A stretch of DNA of 64,000 bases from Peptococcus niger (GCF_900101835.1 NZ_FNAF01000004.1:159602-223601), one strand, 5' to 3'; counted from the first letter of the stretch, positions 7,939 through 16,917 are shown. Made by a program: numbers and translations. The notes: a model not told the origin generated them from the sequence alone.

Positions 7939-8008
7939 AATACTTAAACCTCGATGTTTAATATAAAATACAAACACATCAAAATGATAAAGCCAGGAGG
8001 TAAATAAA

Positions 8009-10003
8009 ATGTCTAAACGAATAAAACATATTTTGCCTTTTGTTCTTATGGTTGCTTTTTGCTTTACCAGCATTTACCCAGCATTGCCTGCTATGGCTGG
8101 GGAGGCCCAGGGGACAGAAAGAAACAATCAAATTATTGAGCATTACCTGAACGGGGCCAATAAGAACCATTTAATGGGACCGGACAAGTATAAGGGGAAG
8201 TCAGACCAGGTGTCTGCGCCCAATATCAACGGTTATCACTTCAAAACTTACAACATCAATCAAGAAAACGTCTACTTATCCAAGGACCTGCCCTATATCG
8301 TGGGCTATCCCGATAAGACAGTCAAGCCCTTACGCTATATTTCCAGGGCCGAAGCAACGGCTATTTTCTATAGGCTCTATGATGGTCAATACCCTGAAAA
8401 GGCCAAGTCTTTTTCCAGTAATACTTTCCAAGACCTGGATGCCAAGGCCTGGTACTACCAACCGGTTAAGAAAATGTATGAGTCGGGCCTGGTTACCGGA
8501 AGCTATAACAAGTTCCGGCCCAATGACCCCATTTCCAGGGCAGAACTGGCCGGCCTGGCCGCCCGCTTTAATCCTGACCGCTTTGCAGGAAATAAGTCCA
8601 ACAAGGCTGCCTTTTCTGATGTGAAAGATGGCCAGTGGTACTCGGATGCTGTAGCCTTAGGGGCGGCCAACAAGTGGCTCTCCGGTTATCCGGACGGGAC
8701 CTTCAGACCCAATGACCTGATCACTAGAGCAGAAGTCATGTCGGTCATTAACCGGACCATGGACCGGCGGGTAGCCGGGCAGACCTTAAGGGAACTGAAA
8801 GTTTCCAATCCTTATACGGATGTGAAAACGAATGACTGGTTTTATCCGGACGTCCTGGAAGCCACAGTTGACCACAGGAACAAGCAAAAAGCCTGGCACG
8901 GGTCGGCCTATGACAAGCTGGACCAGGTAACTGAGGTCTATGTGAACACAGACGGGAAAGAAATTGCTGACCGGAAGGTCTACACAGGCGAAAAAGCCAA
9001 GGCCTATAAGAAGATCTTCGGCTTTAACTATGCTGGCTATGCCAAGCAGGTGACCTTTATCTATGAGGCTAATTTAAAATGGGGGTCCAGTAAGGACAAG
9101 GATAGACCCAGTAAACCGGATAGACCTACCCCTGATAAACCCAACCCGGGAACTAGCCAGGATAAGGTCACTTTAAGCTTTAACCCGGGTGACCTGTCTG
9201 ATACGTCTATGCCTGAGGCCCTTACAGCAAATCCCGGAGGGGATGCCAGCCTACCGGACCTGCCCAACTTTAATAATAAGTATTACGACTTTGCAGGCTG
9301 GAAGTTAGACGGTAGTGACCAAGTTCACCAACCTGGTGATGTCGTTCCCATGGCTAAGTCTATGACGGCTACCGCCCAGTACAAGGCCAAGCCCTGGGGG
9401 ACGGCTGTTAATTCTATTTATCCCACCAAGATTAAGTTTAACTTAGACCTGCCCAGTGTGCCTGTCGGGGATATTAATCTTCATATTCATTATAATAACA
9501 ATGGAGACAGTGGGGATAGAGATTACTCTATAAGCTCTAACGGAACTAATCAGTACGAAACGATTTTGTATGGTTTACCCTATCAAGATATTTATCGTTT
9601 TGATATGACGGTTTCCTACAAAGACAAGGATGGGGTTGAACGAAAGTCGAAAATCGACCATAAGCATGTCGTTCGAACCTTTGTTTATAGTGAAAATATT
9701 GCCTATAATCAAGACTTCCTTGATTTTAAAAGCTGGATGCCTAATACGAAGTATACCTTTACTTTTGTAAGGGACGGCAGTAGTGAGATTTTACACCAAG
9801 AGTCTTTTTCGTCTAGTAAGCTTAACGAATATGAGCGCTTTCATTTTACTAAAGATGGCCAACCCTTTGTTATACCTAGGAATACGACTATCTTTGTTGA
9901 CTTTGAAGCGGAAGAAGATGGGACAACTTATGGAAATCGACTCATATATGGAGCAGATACGCCCTCTAAAATCGGTCCGAGTACTGGTGATAAGTCCATG
10001 TAA
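8009..10003 (+). CDS. SLH-domain surface protein, cut short by in-frame stop
   Basis: 664 residues to a TAA at 10001-10003. It has a signal peptide, three SLH repeats (about 88-250; IVGYPDKTVKPLRYISRAEA, SGYPDGTFRPNDLITRAEV), a MucBP-like segment, a proline linker and an InlB-type beta repeat (about 385-455; YYDFAGWKL). A beta-domain ends near 655. SLH repeats bind pyruvylated wall polymer, so the protein sits on the S-layer. The same frame stays open for 109 codons past the stop and encodes a second copy of the last domain, so the stop is probably a nonsense mutation. Strongly similar at its N-terminus to the 20868 protein. Confidence 0.9.
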   Translation: MSKRIKHILPFVLMVAFCFTSIYPALPAMAGEAQGTERNNQIIEHYLNGANKNHLMGPDKYKGKSDQVSAPNINGYHFKTYNINQENVYLSKDLPYIVGYPDKTVKPLRYISRAEATAIFYRLYDGQYPEKAKSFSSNTFQDLDAKAWYYQPVKKMYESGLVTGSYNKFRPNDPISRAELAGLAARFNPDRFAGNKSNKAAFSDVKDGQWYSDAVALGAANKWLSGYPDGTFRPNDLITRAEVMSVINRTMDRRVAGQTLRELKVSNPYTDVKTNDWFYPDVLEATVDHRNKQKAWHGSAYDKLDQVTEVYVNTDGKEIADRKVYTGEKAKAYKKIFGFNYAGYAKQVTFIYEANLKWGSSKDKDRPSKPDRPTPDKPNPGTSQDKVTLSFNPGDLSDTSMPEALTANPGGDASLPDLPNFNNKYYDFAGWKLDGSDQVHQPGDVVPMAKSMTATAQYKAKPWGTAVNSIYPTKIKFNLDLPSVPVGDINLHIHYNNNGDSGDRDYSISSNGTNQYETILYGLPYQDIYRFDMTVSYKDKDGVERKSKIDHKHVVRTFVYSENIAYNQDFLDFKSWMPNTKYTFTFVRDGSSEILHQESFSSSKLNEYERFHFTKDGQPFVIPRNTTIFVDFEAEEDGTTYGNRLIYGADTPSKIGPSTGDKSM

Positions 10004-10333
10004 AAGTACACCTATGAAGCAATTTCCTTTTGGGTAAGGGACGACCATTTTGTTGAGCCTTATTTTACAGTCATGTCTGAAAAACCAAACACAGAAATTA
10101 CTGTTAAGGTTTTCAGAGGCGGTGAGGAAATCTTTACCCAAAAGGCAACTTTAAATAAGGTCGATGAGTTTCAACAAGTTTATTGGGCTGATGGATTTAA
10201 GCCACAAGATGGTGACTTGCTTTGTTTTGATGCTTCGTCCGGCCCTGATGCAAATAATGTAATTTATAGGACTGATGAAGACCAATCTATTATGATTGCA
10301 GTAAGACAGAAAAGCAAAAGGCCGGAGATTTAA
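10004..10333 (+). pseudogene. Orphaned C-terminal domain of the SLH protein
   Basis: Continuation of the preceding reading frame after its TAA: KYTYEAISFWVRDDHFVEPY and onward to a stop at 10333. It matches the domain just before the stop (PNTEITVKVFRGGEEI against PNTKYTFTFVRDGSSEI; ANNVIYR against YGNRLIYG), so it is real former coding sequence. An ATG at 10073 could give an 86-residue cytoplasmic fragment but has no good ribosome site. Read-through of the TAA is an alternative. Confidence 0.75.
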
Positions 10334-10393
10334 AGAAAAGTGTTGTCAAGACGTTAACTAAAAATCAGTCGCAATGAAAGGGATGATAAATCT

Positions 10394-12688
10394 ATGTTAA
10401 AAAGAAAAATAGCCATATTACTGGCTTTTGCCTTGTTGGTTGGAAGTTCTGTTTCACCGGCAAATGCCAAAGAGCCGGACCAAAATGACGAAATCTATTA
10501 CTGGAAGGTCTATTCAACGGATATCGCACCGGGTGAAGAAGACCAAATCGAGTGGATTAACTCAACCACCTGGCACGGTATTGGATTTTCTTGGGCTAGT
10601 TATTGGGATTTAGGATATGACAGCATAAAATTTACTAAAAAGTGGGGTGACAACTATGTAGTCGGTTCAAATGCAAAGAAATTAAGCGAGAGGAAGGTTG
10701 GTGACACTTTTTACTATCTGAATGATGGGCATCAGGACAATCATGAAAGACGGTTAGCTAGAGGCGGATGGCCACTTGCAAAGTGTACCATTACGAGCGT
10801 TCAACCCTTTGGCGATGGTTCTAGCATGTATAATGTAGATACATCTTGGGTACAGGCCTATAAGCATATTGGCTATGCCCGGTCCTATGATAAAGATATG
10901 TTCAAAAAATATGAACTGGATAAATATTGGGATCACCCTACCGATTTTAGTCTGTATTTTCAAAGAATGAGTGAAGCGCCAACCGGTGATGTCACTTGGG
11001 TCCAGGACGAAGGTTTCCAAAAAGACCAAAAAGATAGTGAAATTGCCACGAGTATTAAAGTCGCCGGTCAACCTAATTTGACTTATCGTGAAGGGGACAA
11101 GTTGGACCTTAGCAAATTAGCTGTGACCCTGACTTATAAGAATAAAAGTAAAAAGGTCGTTCCCTATGCCGACTTTGATAAGTATGATCTGACCACTAAT
11201 CTTGAAAACGGAGACCCCCTTTATATAAATAGAGACAATGGTAAGACTATTAAAGTTCGTAAAGGGTCTTTGAAAACAGAAACTGAGCCTTTAGTTGTTA
11301 AAAAGGCACTGGACGCTTCTAGTCCGGCCAAGGTAAACCCGGTTCATGAAAACGATAAGAAAGTCTCAGGCCAAGGGGAAACCGGGGCTAGTATCATGAT
11401 CAAAGACCAGGACGGTAATGTTATTGTTAACACCACTGTCGATAAAGAGGGTAATTGGTCTGCAAACCTGCCTGAAGACAAGACACCTACCGAAGGTGGC
11501 AAGCTTACTGTAACGCAAACGGAAACAGGTAAAGCACCGACAGACACGACCGTTACGGTCGAGAAGGCTTCAAATACTTCCAGCGAGCCTCAAGTAAACT
11601 CGGTCTATGACACGGACAAGTCGATTTCCGGTAAAGGTGTTTCAGGCGCTTCTATCTTGATTAAGGACGACTCAAACAATACTATCGGTCAAACCAAAGT
11701 TGACTCTGCCGGTTTCTGGGAAGTTAATCTGCCTGATGGTAAAAAACTTGCTGAGGGTGACAAGCTTACTGTAACTCAGACCGAGGACAATAAGACGCCT
11801 ACTAAAGTGACTAAGACCGTCCAGAAAAAGGAAACAACTAAGCCTGACAAACCGAATGATAAAAATCATAAAAGCTCCGGCGGGTCATCCGGTGGCGGGT
11901 CCGGCTTTGTTCCGAGCAATACCGACAAGAATAAAACGACAGATGGCGATAAGAACAAAGATAACAAAGACAATAAAGATAACAAGCAAGATAACAAAAA
12001 CAAAGACAATAAGTCTAGCTTGTCCGTTAAAGATTTAAACACTCGTGACCACTACCGTTACATGGTGGGCTATGAAGATAAGACCTTTAGACCTAATAAA
12101 GAAATGACCCGGGCTGAAGTGGCCACCATGTTTGTAAGACTCTTAGACAATAAGTCTGCGTCAAGTAGTCAAGCTAAGTCTTTCAAGGACGTCAAGGCCA
12201 ACGACTGGTACGCTGACTCTGTGGCCTACGCCAGCTATCGGGGGATTGTCTCCGGTTACCCGGATGGAACCTTCAAGCCGAACGATCCTATCTCACGGGC
12301 TGAGTTCGCCTCGATTGCTGCCCGTTTTGCTGACCTGACCAAGACAGAACCCCTTAGCTTCTCTGATGTGGCCAAGGGCAACTGGGCCTATAACAGCATT
12401 GCCAAGGCGTCGAGTCAAGGTTGGCTCTCCGGCTATCCTGACGGGACCTTTAGGCCCAACAATAAGATTAACCGGGCTGAGGTGACCTCAATCACCAACC
12501 GGATGCTGGGGCGAAAGGCTGACCTAGACTGGATCGCCAAGAACCCAGGTCAAGTTGTCTCTTATAAAGATGTGGATAAAGACGCTTGGTGGTATGGGGA
12601 TATCATGGAAGCCAGCAACGGCCATGACTATGACAAGGCCGGTAAAGCCAAGGTTTGGACCCGGTTAAACCATAAGTCTTTTGCTTAA
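10394..12688 (+). CDS. SLH protein with Ig-like repeats
   Basis: 764 residues. Order: signal peptide (to about 26), a unique N-terminal domain (about 30-215), a Big_3-like domain (YREGDKLDLSKLAVTLTYKN), two Ig-like repeats of about 90 residues (SGQGETGASIMIKDQDGN and SGKGVSGASILIKDDSNN), a low-complexity Asp/Lys/Asn linker, then three C-terminal SLH repeats (SGYPDGTFKPNDPISRAEFA and relatives). The SLH block is C-terminal here but N-terminal in the other two SLH proteins. The stop at 12688 overlaps the remains of an IS605 tnpA; the end of the third SLH repeat appears intact. A wall-attached adhesin or S-layer-associated protein. Confidence 0.9.
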   Translation: MLKRKIAILLAFALLVGSSVSPANAKEPDQNDEIYYWKVYSTDIAPGEEDQIEWINSTTWHGIGFSWASYWDLGYDSIKFTKKWGDNYVVGSNAKKLSERKVGDTFYYLNDGHQDNHERRLARGGWPLAKCTITSVQPFGDGSSMYNVDTSWVQAYKHIGYARSYDKDMFKKYELDKYWDHPTDFSLYFQRMSEAPTGDVTWVQDEGFQKDQKDSEIATSIKVAGQPNLTYREGDKLDLSKLAVTLTYKNKSKKVVPYADFDKYDLTTNLENGDPLYINRDNGKTIKVRKGSLKTETEPLVVKKALDASSPAKVNPVHENDKKVSGQGETGASIMIKDQDGNVIVNTTVDKEGNWSANLPEDKTPTEGGKLTVTQTETGKAPTDTTVTVEKASNTSSEPQVNSVYDTDKSISGKGVSGASILIKDDSNNTIGQTKVDSAGFWEVNLPDGKKLAEGDKLTVTQTEDNKTPTKVTKTVQKKETTKPDKPNDKNHKSSGGSSGGGSGFVPSNTDKNKTTDGDKNKDNKDNKDNKQDNKNKDNKSSLSVKDLNTRDHYRYMVGYEDKTFRPNKEMTRAEVATMFVRLLDNKSASSSQAKSFKDVKANDWYADSVAYASYRGIVSGYPDGTFKPNDPISRAEFASIAARFADLTKTEPLSFSDVAKGNWAYNSIAKASSQGWLSGYPDGTFRPNNKINRAEVTSITNRMLGRKADLDWIAKNPGQVVSYKDVDKDAWWYGDIMEASNGHDYDKAGKAKVWTRLNHKSFA

Positions 12689-13070
12689 AAATTGGGATAA
12701 GGTTGTTTTCCCTGATACGTGTGTTAAATATCGCAGGAAGGTGCTTACTCCTGAAATCTGTTCTAGGTTATATGACTTATTGCATGTCATAGCCGTAAAT
12801 AAGGGGTTCACTGTTGCAGGCTGTAAGGTTGGAGAAACAGATCATGTACACTGTTTTGTTTCTGCTCCACCCAAAATATCTGTAACACAGATAGTAAAGT
12901 ATCTCAAGGGGATAAGCGGTAATATTTTACTGAGAGAATTTCCCGAGATACGCAAATCCCTCTGGAAAGGACAGCTTTGGAATGGTTCTTATTTTTGCGA
13001 AACTATAGGGTCAACATCTGAAGAAAATATCCTCAAATATATTGAAAGACAAGAGAGTAGTCAGTTATGA
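12681..13070 (+). pseudogene. tnpA: IS605 TnpA transposase, N-terminally truncated
   Basis: 129 residues of a Y1 HUH transposase. The histidine pair is in DHVHCFVSAPPKISV, and the catalytic tyrosine in the helix ILKYIERQ. The match to the family starts at CVKYRRKVLTPEI; the preceding strand normally ending in HLVW is missing, replaced by unrelated residues that run out of the SLH gene junction. TnpA normally excises and inserts single-stranded DNA at hairpin ends. Probably inactive. Confidence 0.85.
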
Positions 13071-14193
13071 ACAAAGCAATAAAATACAGACTATACCCCA
13101 CTAAAGAGCAAGCCATTTTGTTCTCAAAGACTTTTGGCTGTTGCCGGAAGGTCTATAACCTTATGCTTGCAGATAAAATTGAAAGTTACAAGCTCACTCA
13201 ATCATTCGGAAATCAAACCCCTGCCATGTATAAAGCAGAGTACCCCTATCTCAGGGAAGTAGATAGTCTTGCCCTTGCAAATGCACAACTAAACTTACAG
13301 CGGGCAATGAAGTCCCATTTTGATAAAAGTCGCAAAAGACTGAATGGCTTTCCGAAATTCAAATCGGCAAAACGCAGTAGAAAGTCATATACAACCAATA
13401 ATCAAAAGGGGTTGTAGCTGTATTGGAAAAAGCCATTAAATTGCCAAAAATTGGTAGAGTAAAGGCCGTCATTCATAGAAAAGCTAAGCCTAACTGGAGT
13501 TTGAAGTCTGCTACCATTTCTCAAGATAGAGACGGGAAATTTTATGCCTCAGTTCTCTATGAGTATGAGAGCCATATTATCCCCATTCCTGTGTCAGATA
13601 ACGCTGTTGGACTGGATTATGTCTCCAGTGGACTGTATGTTGATGACAAAGGAAACGTTGGATCTAATCACAAATACTATCGGGAAAATCACGAAAAACT
13701 TGCTAAAGCACAACGAAAAATATCCAGAATGCAAGGAGCTAAAAAAGGTGAAGAAAAATCCAACAATTACATGAAGCAACTTATCAAGATCAATAAAATC
13801 CATAGGCATATTGCCAATCAACGCCTGGATAATCTCCACAAATTATCTACTGAGATAGCCAATCAGTATGATATCGTTTGTGTCGAAAGCCTAAATATGC
13901 AGGCTATGTCTAATAAAGGCTTTGGTAACGGTAGGGCGACCTTGGATAATGGTTACGGGATGTTTCTTAATATGCTGGCCTATAAGTTGTCTGATAGGGG
14001 CAAACACTTTGTCAAGGTTGATAAATGGTTTCCATCTAGTCAGATATGCCATGCTTGCGGAAGGCGGCACCCTGAGTTAAAAAACATCTCCATTCGTACA
14101 ATAATGTGTTCTTGTGGGCTTATCATGAGCCGCGATCAAAACGCAGCTCTAAATATTAAAATTGAGGGCCTGTGCTTACTGAAAATGGCATGA
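13067..14193 (+). pseudogene. tnpB: TnpB nuclease gene with a frameshift
   Basis: Two frames, 13067-13417 and 13423-14193, together make a normal-length IS605 OrfB/TnpB. The first carries the N-terminal helical domain (YRLYPTKEQAILFSKTFGCC). The second carries the RuvC-like core: D in VGLDYVSSG, E in CVESLNM, a four-cysteine zinc finger (CHACG and CSCG) and the final D in SRDQNAALN. The switch is -1 and lies in CAAAAGGGG (13403-13411), restored by one extra A or G. The heptamer A-AAG-GGG (13405-13411) also fits a -1 slippery site. TnpB is an omega-RNA-guided nuclease. Confidence 0.85.
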
Positions 14194-14331
14194 GTCATAT
14201 ACTTGGTAGGCTAGGAACTAGCCAAACCTAACGCTTGTGGACATCGTGTAAGACTTACTAATACAGTCTGTATCAATAAAGCAGTGATGATTGAAGCAAG
14301 AAGCTCGGTAACTTGTTGCCGAGTAGTTCAC
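14190..14331 (+). ncRNA. Omega-RNA scaffold region and IS605 right end
   Basis: Non-coding stretch after tnpB. A 22-base core at 14233-14254 (GCTTGTGGACATCGTGTAAG and two more bases) recurs with two mismatches at 61751-61772 behind the other tnpB. Both are followed by GTTGAAGCAAGAA-like sequence and a terminal hairpin. In TnpB systems the guide RNA is made from this end and its guide is the flanking DNA after the terminus (here from 14332). Boundaries approximate. Confidence 0.6.
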
Positions 14332-14364
14332 GGATGTTGTATAGAGAGGAGGCGTGTCTTCCAT

Positions 14365-15039
14365 ATGAAAAAATTAAAAACATTCCTTGTTGCAACCCTA
14401 TGTGCTATTTTAGCTCTAACTGGCTATGTTGGGGCGAGTACGGACCTTCTGACTTTATTGCATGGACAGCCCGATAAGACAGTTCAAACAGACCGATGCC
14501 TTGGTGATAAGGCAAAAGAGTTCCATATCTTAGGTAAGCAGCCAAAGGCTACCGGAGAGTATGTAGATCAGATAACTACAGCTAAAATTGTTCGTGTTGT
14601 AGATGGCGATACCCTTCTTGTAGAAATAAAAGGGGAAGAATACAAGGTTCGTCTGATTGGTGTAGATACCCCTGAAGTGTATGGCAAGGCTGAGTTCTAT
14701 GGTAGAGAAGCCTCCGATTACGTCAAGTCCTTGCTTCAAAAGGGGCAAGAGGTTTACCTGCAAAGAGATGTATCAGATACAGACCGGTACGGCAGGCTAT
14801 TGCGCTATGTGTGGCTGGAAAAGCCGATTGTAGATACTCTTAGTCGAGCAGATGTAGAGGCCGGTATGTTAAATGGCATCCTCGTAAGTAAAGGCTATGC
14901 TGCTCCGGCAACCTTTCCTCCGGATGTGAAATATGAAGATATTTTTGCAGCCCTAGGGGAGAAACCTAGAGAAGAGGGGATAGGCCTTTGGAAAAAGGCT
15001 GAAAATAGAGAAACGGGAAAAACTGTAGCAGTAGTATAA
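14365..15039 (+). CDS. Secreted thermonuclease (SNase-like)
   Basis: 224 residues from ATG 14365 (GGAGG 14348-14352). An N-terminal signal/anchor (KTFLVATLCAILALTGYVGA) is followed by a staphylococcal-nuclease domain: KIVRVVDGDTLLVEIKGEEY, KVRLIGVDTPEVYGK, and DTDRYGRLLRYVWLE, which contain the equivalents of the catalytic Arg, Glu and Arg. It would degrade extracellular nucleic acid or act at the surface. The gene begins directly after the IS605 right end, so its native upstream region may have been cut off by the insertion. Its 3' end and terminator are duplicated at 16244-16317. Confidence 0.9.
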   Translation: MKKLKTFLVATLCAILALTGYVGASTDLLTLLHGQPDKTVQTDRCLGDKAKEFHILGKQPKATGEYVDQITTAKIVRVVDGDTLLVEIKGEEYKVRLIGVDTPEVYGKAEFYGREASDYVKSLLQKGQEVYLQRDVSDTDRYGRLLRYVWLEKPIVDTLSRADVEAGMLNGILVSKGYAAPATFPPDVKYEDIFAALGEKPREEGIGLWKKAENRETGKTVAVV

Positions 15040-15054
15040 AGTAGTATGAATAGA

Positions 15055-15097
15055 AAGACCGCCGGTCTATGTATTACATAGGATTGGCGGTCTTTTT
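15055..15097 (+). terminator. Rho-independent terminator after the thermonuclease
   Basis: AAGACCGCC ... GGCGGTCTT with inner CTATGT/ACATAG pairing, followed by a T run. Related copies lie at 16294-16317 (half) and 17143-17186. Confidence 0.85.
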
Positions 15098-15108
15098 GTG
15101 GAAGTGAG

Positions 15109-15137
15109 TTGAGTATCAAAAAATTGGCGTGTATAAT
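15109..15137 (+). promoter_or_regulatory. Promoter of the DUF3825 gene
   Basis: TTGAGT (15109-15114), 17-base spacer, TATAAT (15132-15137), about 60 bases before the gene at 15199. Confidence 0.8.
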
Positions 15138-15198
15138 ATATAAAATAATTAGTATACGTCCTTTAGTAGATTCTGTTTAGTAGGAAAGGTGATGGTTT

Positions 15199-16002
15199 AT
15201 GAAGCTAAAAGAATGGGCATACCTTGGTGATTATCATTTTTTTAACAAAAAATTAGAAGCTTTGACTACCGAGGAATTACCTCCGGAAAAATGGAGCTAT
15301 GCTGGCAAAAGTGATTTTGGTATTTTGAGAAGCTACCTTTATTTTACCTTTGAAAAGCTTTGGGAAGAAAGAGAAAAGGCTGATGAGTCCGATAAGCAAC
15401 AATTTGTTTATATGGATAATGAAGGGGCTTGCTTTAATACTGGGTTATACGATAAAGTGTGGCAACCGATTTATTTTTGTTGTGAACGAAATCCTATCGA
15501 GGGTTTTCAGCCTTGGCGCTTCAAAGCGTTTTATAATAGTTACACAATAAAATTCTCTGATATATCAATCAATGAGGCGTTTACGCTTAAAAGGGCAAAT
15601 TATTTTGAAAATCCTAGTGCATTAATTTTTGATGTAAACCTTGATATCATTCCTCAATGGGAACATATACTTCATGATGAAGAAAATTTTATGAGAATAC
15701 CGGAGAATCTAAGGAATAACGGAAAGGAGTTTTGCCAAAATCTCATTACAGGGGCGATTGATTCAATGAAAAAGCGTATAGAAGCTAATTATAAGACTAT
15801 CGTTCCTCAATTATATCGAGGGAAGATTCAGCTGTTAGCACCATTATATTTAAGTAATCCAGATAAACCTGATTTAGCGTTGGTTTTGTCTCTAAGTGAA
15901 GATAAAACCGTATATTTTGGTCATACTTGTTTAACTACTGAAATGGCATATAATAATGCCAGACTTATTGCGCGCCCGGATAGTTATTGGTTACAGCCAT
16001 AG
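15199..16002 (+). CDS. DUF3825 domain protein
   Basis: 267 residues, soluble. The C-terminal signature (LLAPLYLSNPDKPDLALVL, then the glycine-histidine-threonine strand and MAYNNARLIARPDSYWL) is characteristic of DUF3825, as is the central AFYNSY/WQPIYF pattern. DUF3825 proteins are of unknown mechanism and often occur beside or fused to RNA- or DNA-binding modules; here the protein is alone with its own promoter and downstream terminator. Possibly a defence or RNA-metabolism protein; inference only. Confidence 0.75.
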   Translation: MKLKEWAYLGDYHFFNKKLEALTTEELPPEKWSYAGKSDFGILRSYLYFTFEKLWEEREKADESDKQQFVYMDNEGACFNTGLYDKVWQPIYFCCERNPIEGFQPWRFKAFYNSYTIKFSDISINEAFTLKRANYFENPSALIFDVNLDIIPQWEHILHDEENFMRIPENLRNNGKEFCQNLITGAIDSMKKRIEANYKTIVPQLYRGKIQLLAPLYLSNPDKPDLALVLSLSEDKTVYFGHTCLTTEMAYNNARLIARPDSYWLQP

Positions 16003-16072
16003 ATTGTTTCAAAAGTATTGACTTTGTTTAACATTTTCAATATACTAAGAGAAGAGATATGCTTTAAGAAAT

Positions 16073-16141
16073 TTTGATAATATTTGCTGTGTTTGATAAT
16101 ATTTGTTATGTTTGATAGTATTTGTTGTGTTTGATAGTATT
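16073..16141 (+). repeat. 19-base tandem repeat
   Basis: About 3.6 copies of TTTGATAATATTTGTTGTG (starts 16073, 16092, 16111, 16130) with a few substitutions, just before a terminator. No coding potential. Length may vary between isolates. Confidence 0.85.
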
Positions 16142-16188
16142 AAAAAAGCCTGCTGTTATGCACATTGTGTAAAATAGCAGGCTTTTTT
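16142..16188 (+). terminator. Rho-independent terminator
   Basis: AAAAAAGCCTGCTGTT ... AATAGCAGGCTTTTTT. The symmetrical A and T runs allow use in both directions. It closes the DUF3825 unit. Confidence 0.85.
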
Positions 16189-16243
16189 ATGCCTTGCCGT
16201 CAATAGTTGGGGTTACAAAAAGGCTTGGATTCTGGGAGAGCTC

Positions 16244-16317
16244 TGAAAATAGAGAATACGGGAAAAACTGTAGCAGTAGTATAAAGTAGGTATCAATAGA
16301 AAGACGGCCGGTCTATG
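16244..16317 (+). repeat. Duplicated 3' end of the thermonuclease gene
   Basis: Near-identical to 14998-15070: the last codons of the thermonuclease gene (GAAAATAGAG, GGGAAAAACTGTAGCAGTAG), its stop and the first half of its terminator. No start codon or upstream part is present, so it is a duplication or recombination scar. Confidence 0.8.
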
Positions 16318-16322
16318 TGTTG

Positions 16323-16351
16323 TTGACAATGTAGTTACATTGTATTAAAAT
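16323..16351 (+). promoter_or_regulatory. relB-yoeB promoter with internal operator
   Basis: TTGACA (16323-16328), 17 bases, TAAAAT (16346-16351). A perfect dyad, ACAATGTA-GT-TACATTGT (16326-16343), fills the space between the boxes, the classic position for autorepression by a toxin-antitoxin complex. Confidence 0.8.
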
Positions 16352-16372
16352 AAAGCCAAAAGGGGTGATATT

Positions 16373-16642
16373 ATGGCTCAAACAACTATAAGTGTCCGGA
16401 TGGATGATGAGTTAAAGAAAAATTTTGATGGAGTTTGTAATGAACTGGGCCTAACGATGACAACGGCTGTAACGCTTTTGGCTAAGAAAATGACGCGGGA
16501 AAACCGCCTGCCTTTTGAGGTGTCTATTGATCCCTTTTATTCGGATGAAAATATAGACCGGCTGAAACGCTCTATTGCTCAAATGGAGTTGGGTAATAGT
16601 GAGGTTCATGAGGTTGATTTTTATGATAAAGTCTTGGACTGA
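16373..16642 (+). CDS. RelB/DinJ-family antitoxin
   Basis: 89 residues. The N-terminus (TTISVRMDDELKKNFDGVCN, LGLTMTTAVTLLAKKM) is a ribbon-helix-helix DNA-binding domain of the RelB/DinJ family. The acidic C-terminal tail should wrap the toxin. It is the first gene of the operon, preceded by GGGGTGAT and a promoter with a built-in dyad, and overlaps the toxin gene by 20 bases. Neutralises YoeB and, with it, represses the promoter. Confidence 0.9.
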   Translation: MAQTTISVRMDDELKKNFDGVCNELGLTMTTAVTLLAKKMTRENRLPFEVSIDPFYSDENIDRLKRSIAQMELGNSEVHEVDFYDKVLD

Positions 16643-16886
16643 TGCTGCTTGGGAAGATTTTATCTATTGGACAAAAGAGGACAAGAAGACTTTAAGGCGA
16701 ATATTACTATTGATCAAGGACATAGATCGGAACGGATATGATGGCATTGGTAAGCCTGAGCGGTTAAGCGGCGATCTTGCACCTTATTGGAGCAGGCGGA
16801 TTGATGCGGTTAATCGACTTGTTTACCGCGTTGATGGTGATGTCATTAAGATTGTTCAATGTGGATCACATTATAGAGATAAGTAG
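16623..16886 (+). CDS. yoeB: YoeB/Txe-family ribosome-dependent mRNA interferase
   Basis: 87 residues from ATG 16623. The length and the key residues of E. coli YoeB fall at the same numbers: E46 (GKPERL), R65 (AVNRLVYRV), H83 and Y84 (CGSHYRDK). W-S-R-R-I is also conserved. YoeB binds the ribosomal A site and cleaves mRNA at the second codon or stop region. All catalytic residues are present, so the toxin should be active when RelB is lost. Forms a stabilisation or defence module of the element. Confidence 0.95.
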   Translation: MIKSWTDAAWEDFIYWTKEDKKTLRRILLLIKDIDRNGYDGIGKPERLSGDLAPYWSRRIDAVNRLVYRVDGDVIKIVQCGSHYRDK

Positions 16887-16917
16887 GATGAGGTTTTAGC
16901 GTTTATTAAGCCGGTTT

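Larger units (their letters stand above)
12681..14331 (+). mobile_element. Decayed IS200/IS605-family element
   Basis: The element contains a 5'-truncated tnpA, a frameshifted tnpB, and a right end with a terminal hairpin (CTCGG 14304-14308 with CCGAG 14319-14323) finishing near 14331. No left-end hairpin is seen, because tnpA begins inside its own conserved region directly against the SLH gene. It should therefore be immobile unless complemented in trans and even then lacks a left end. Confidence 0.85.

Noticed and set aside
16073..16141. Tandem 19-base units considered as a CRISPR array or iterons
   Set aside because: Units are contiguous without spacers, few, and directly before a terminator, with no cas genes or replication gene adjacent.
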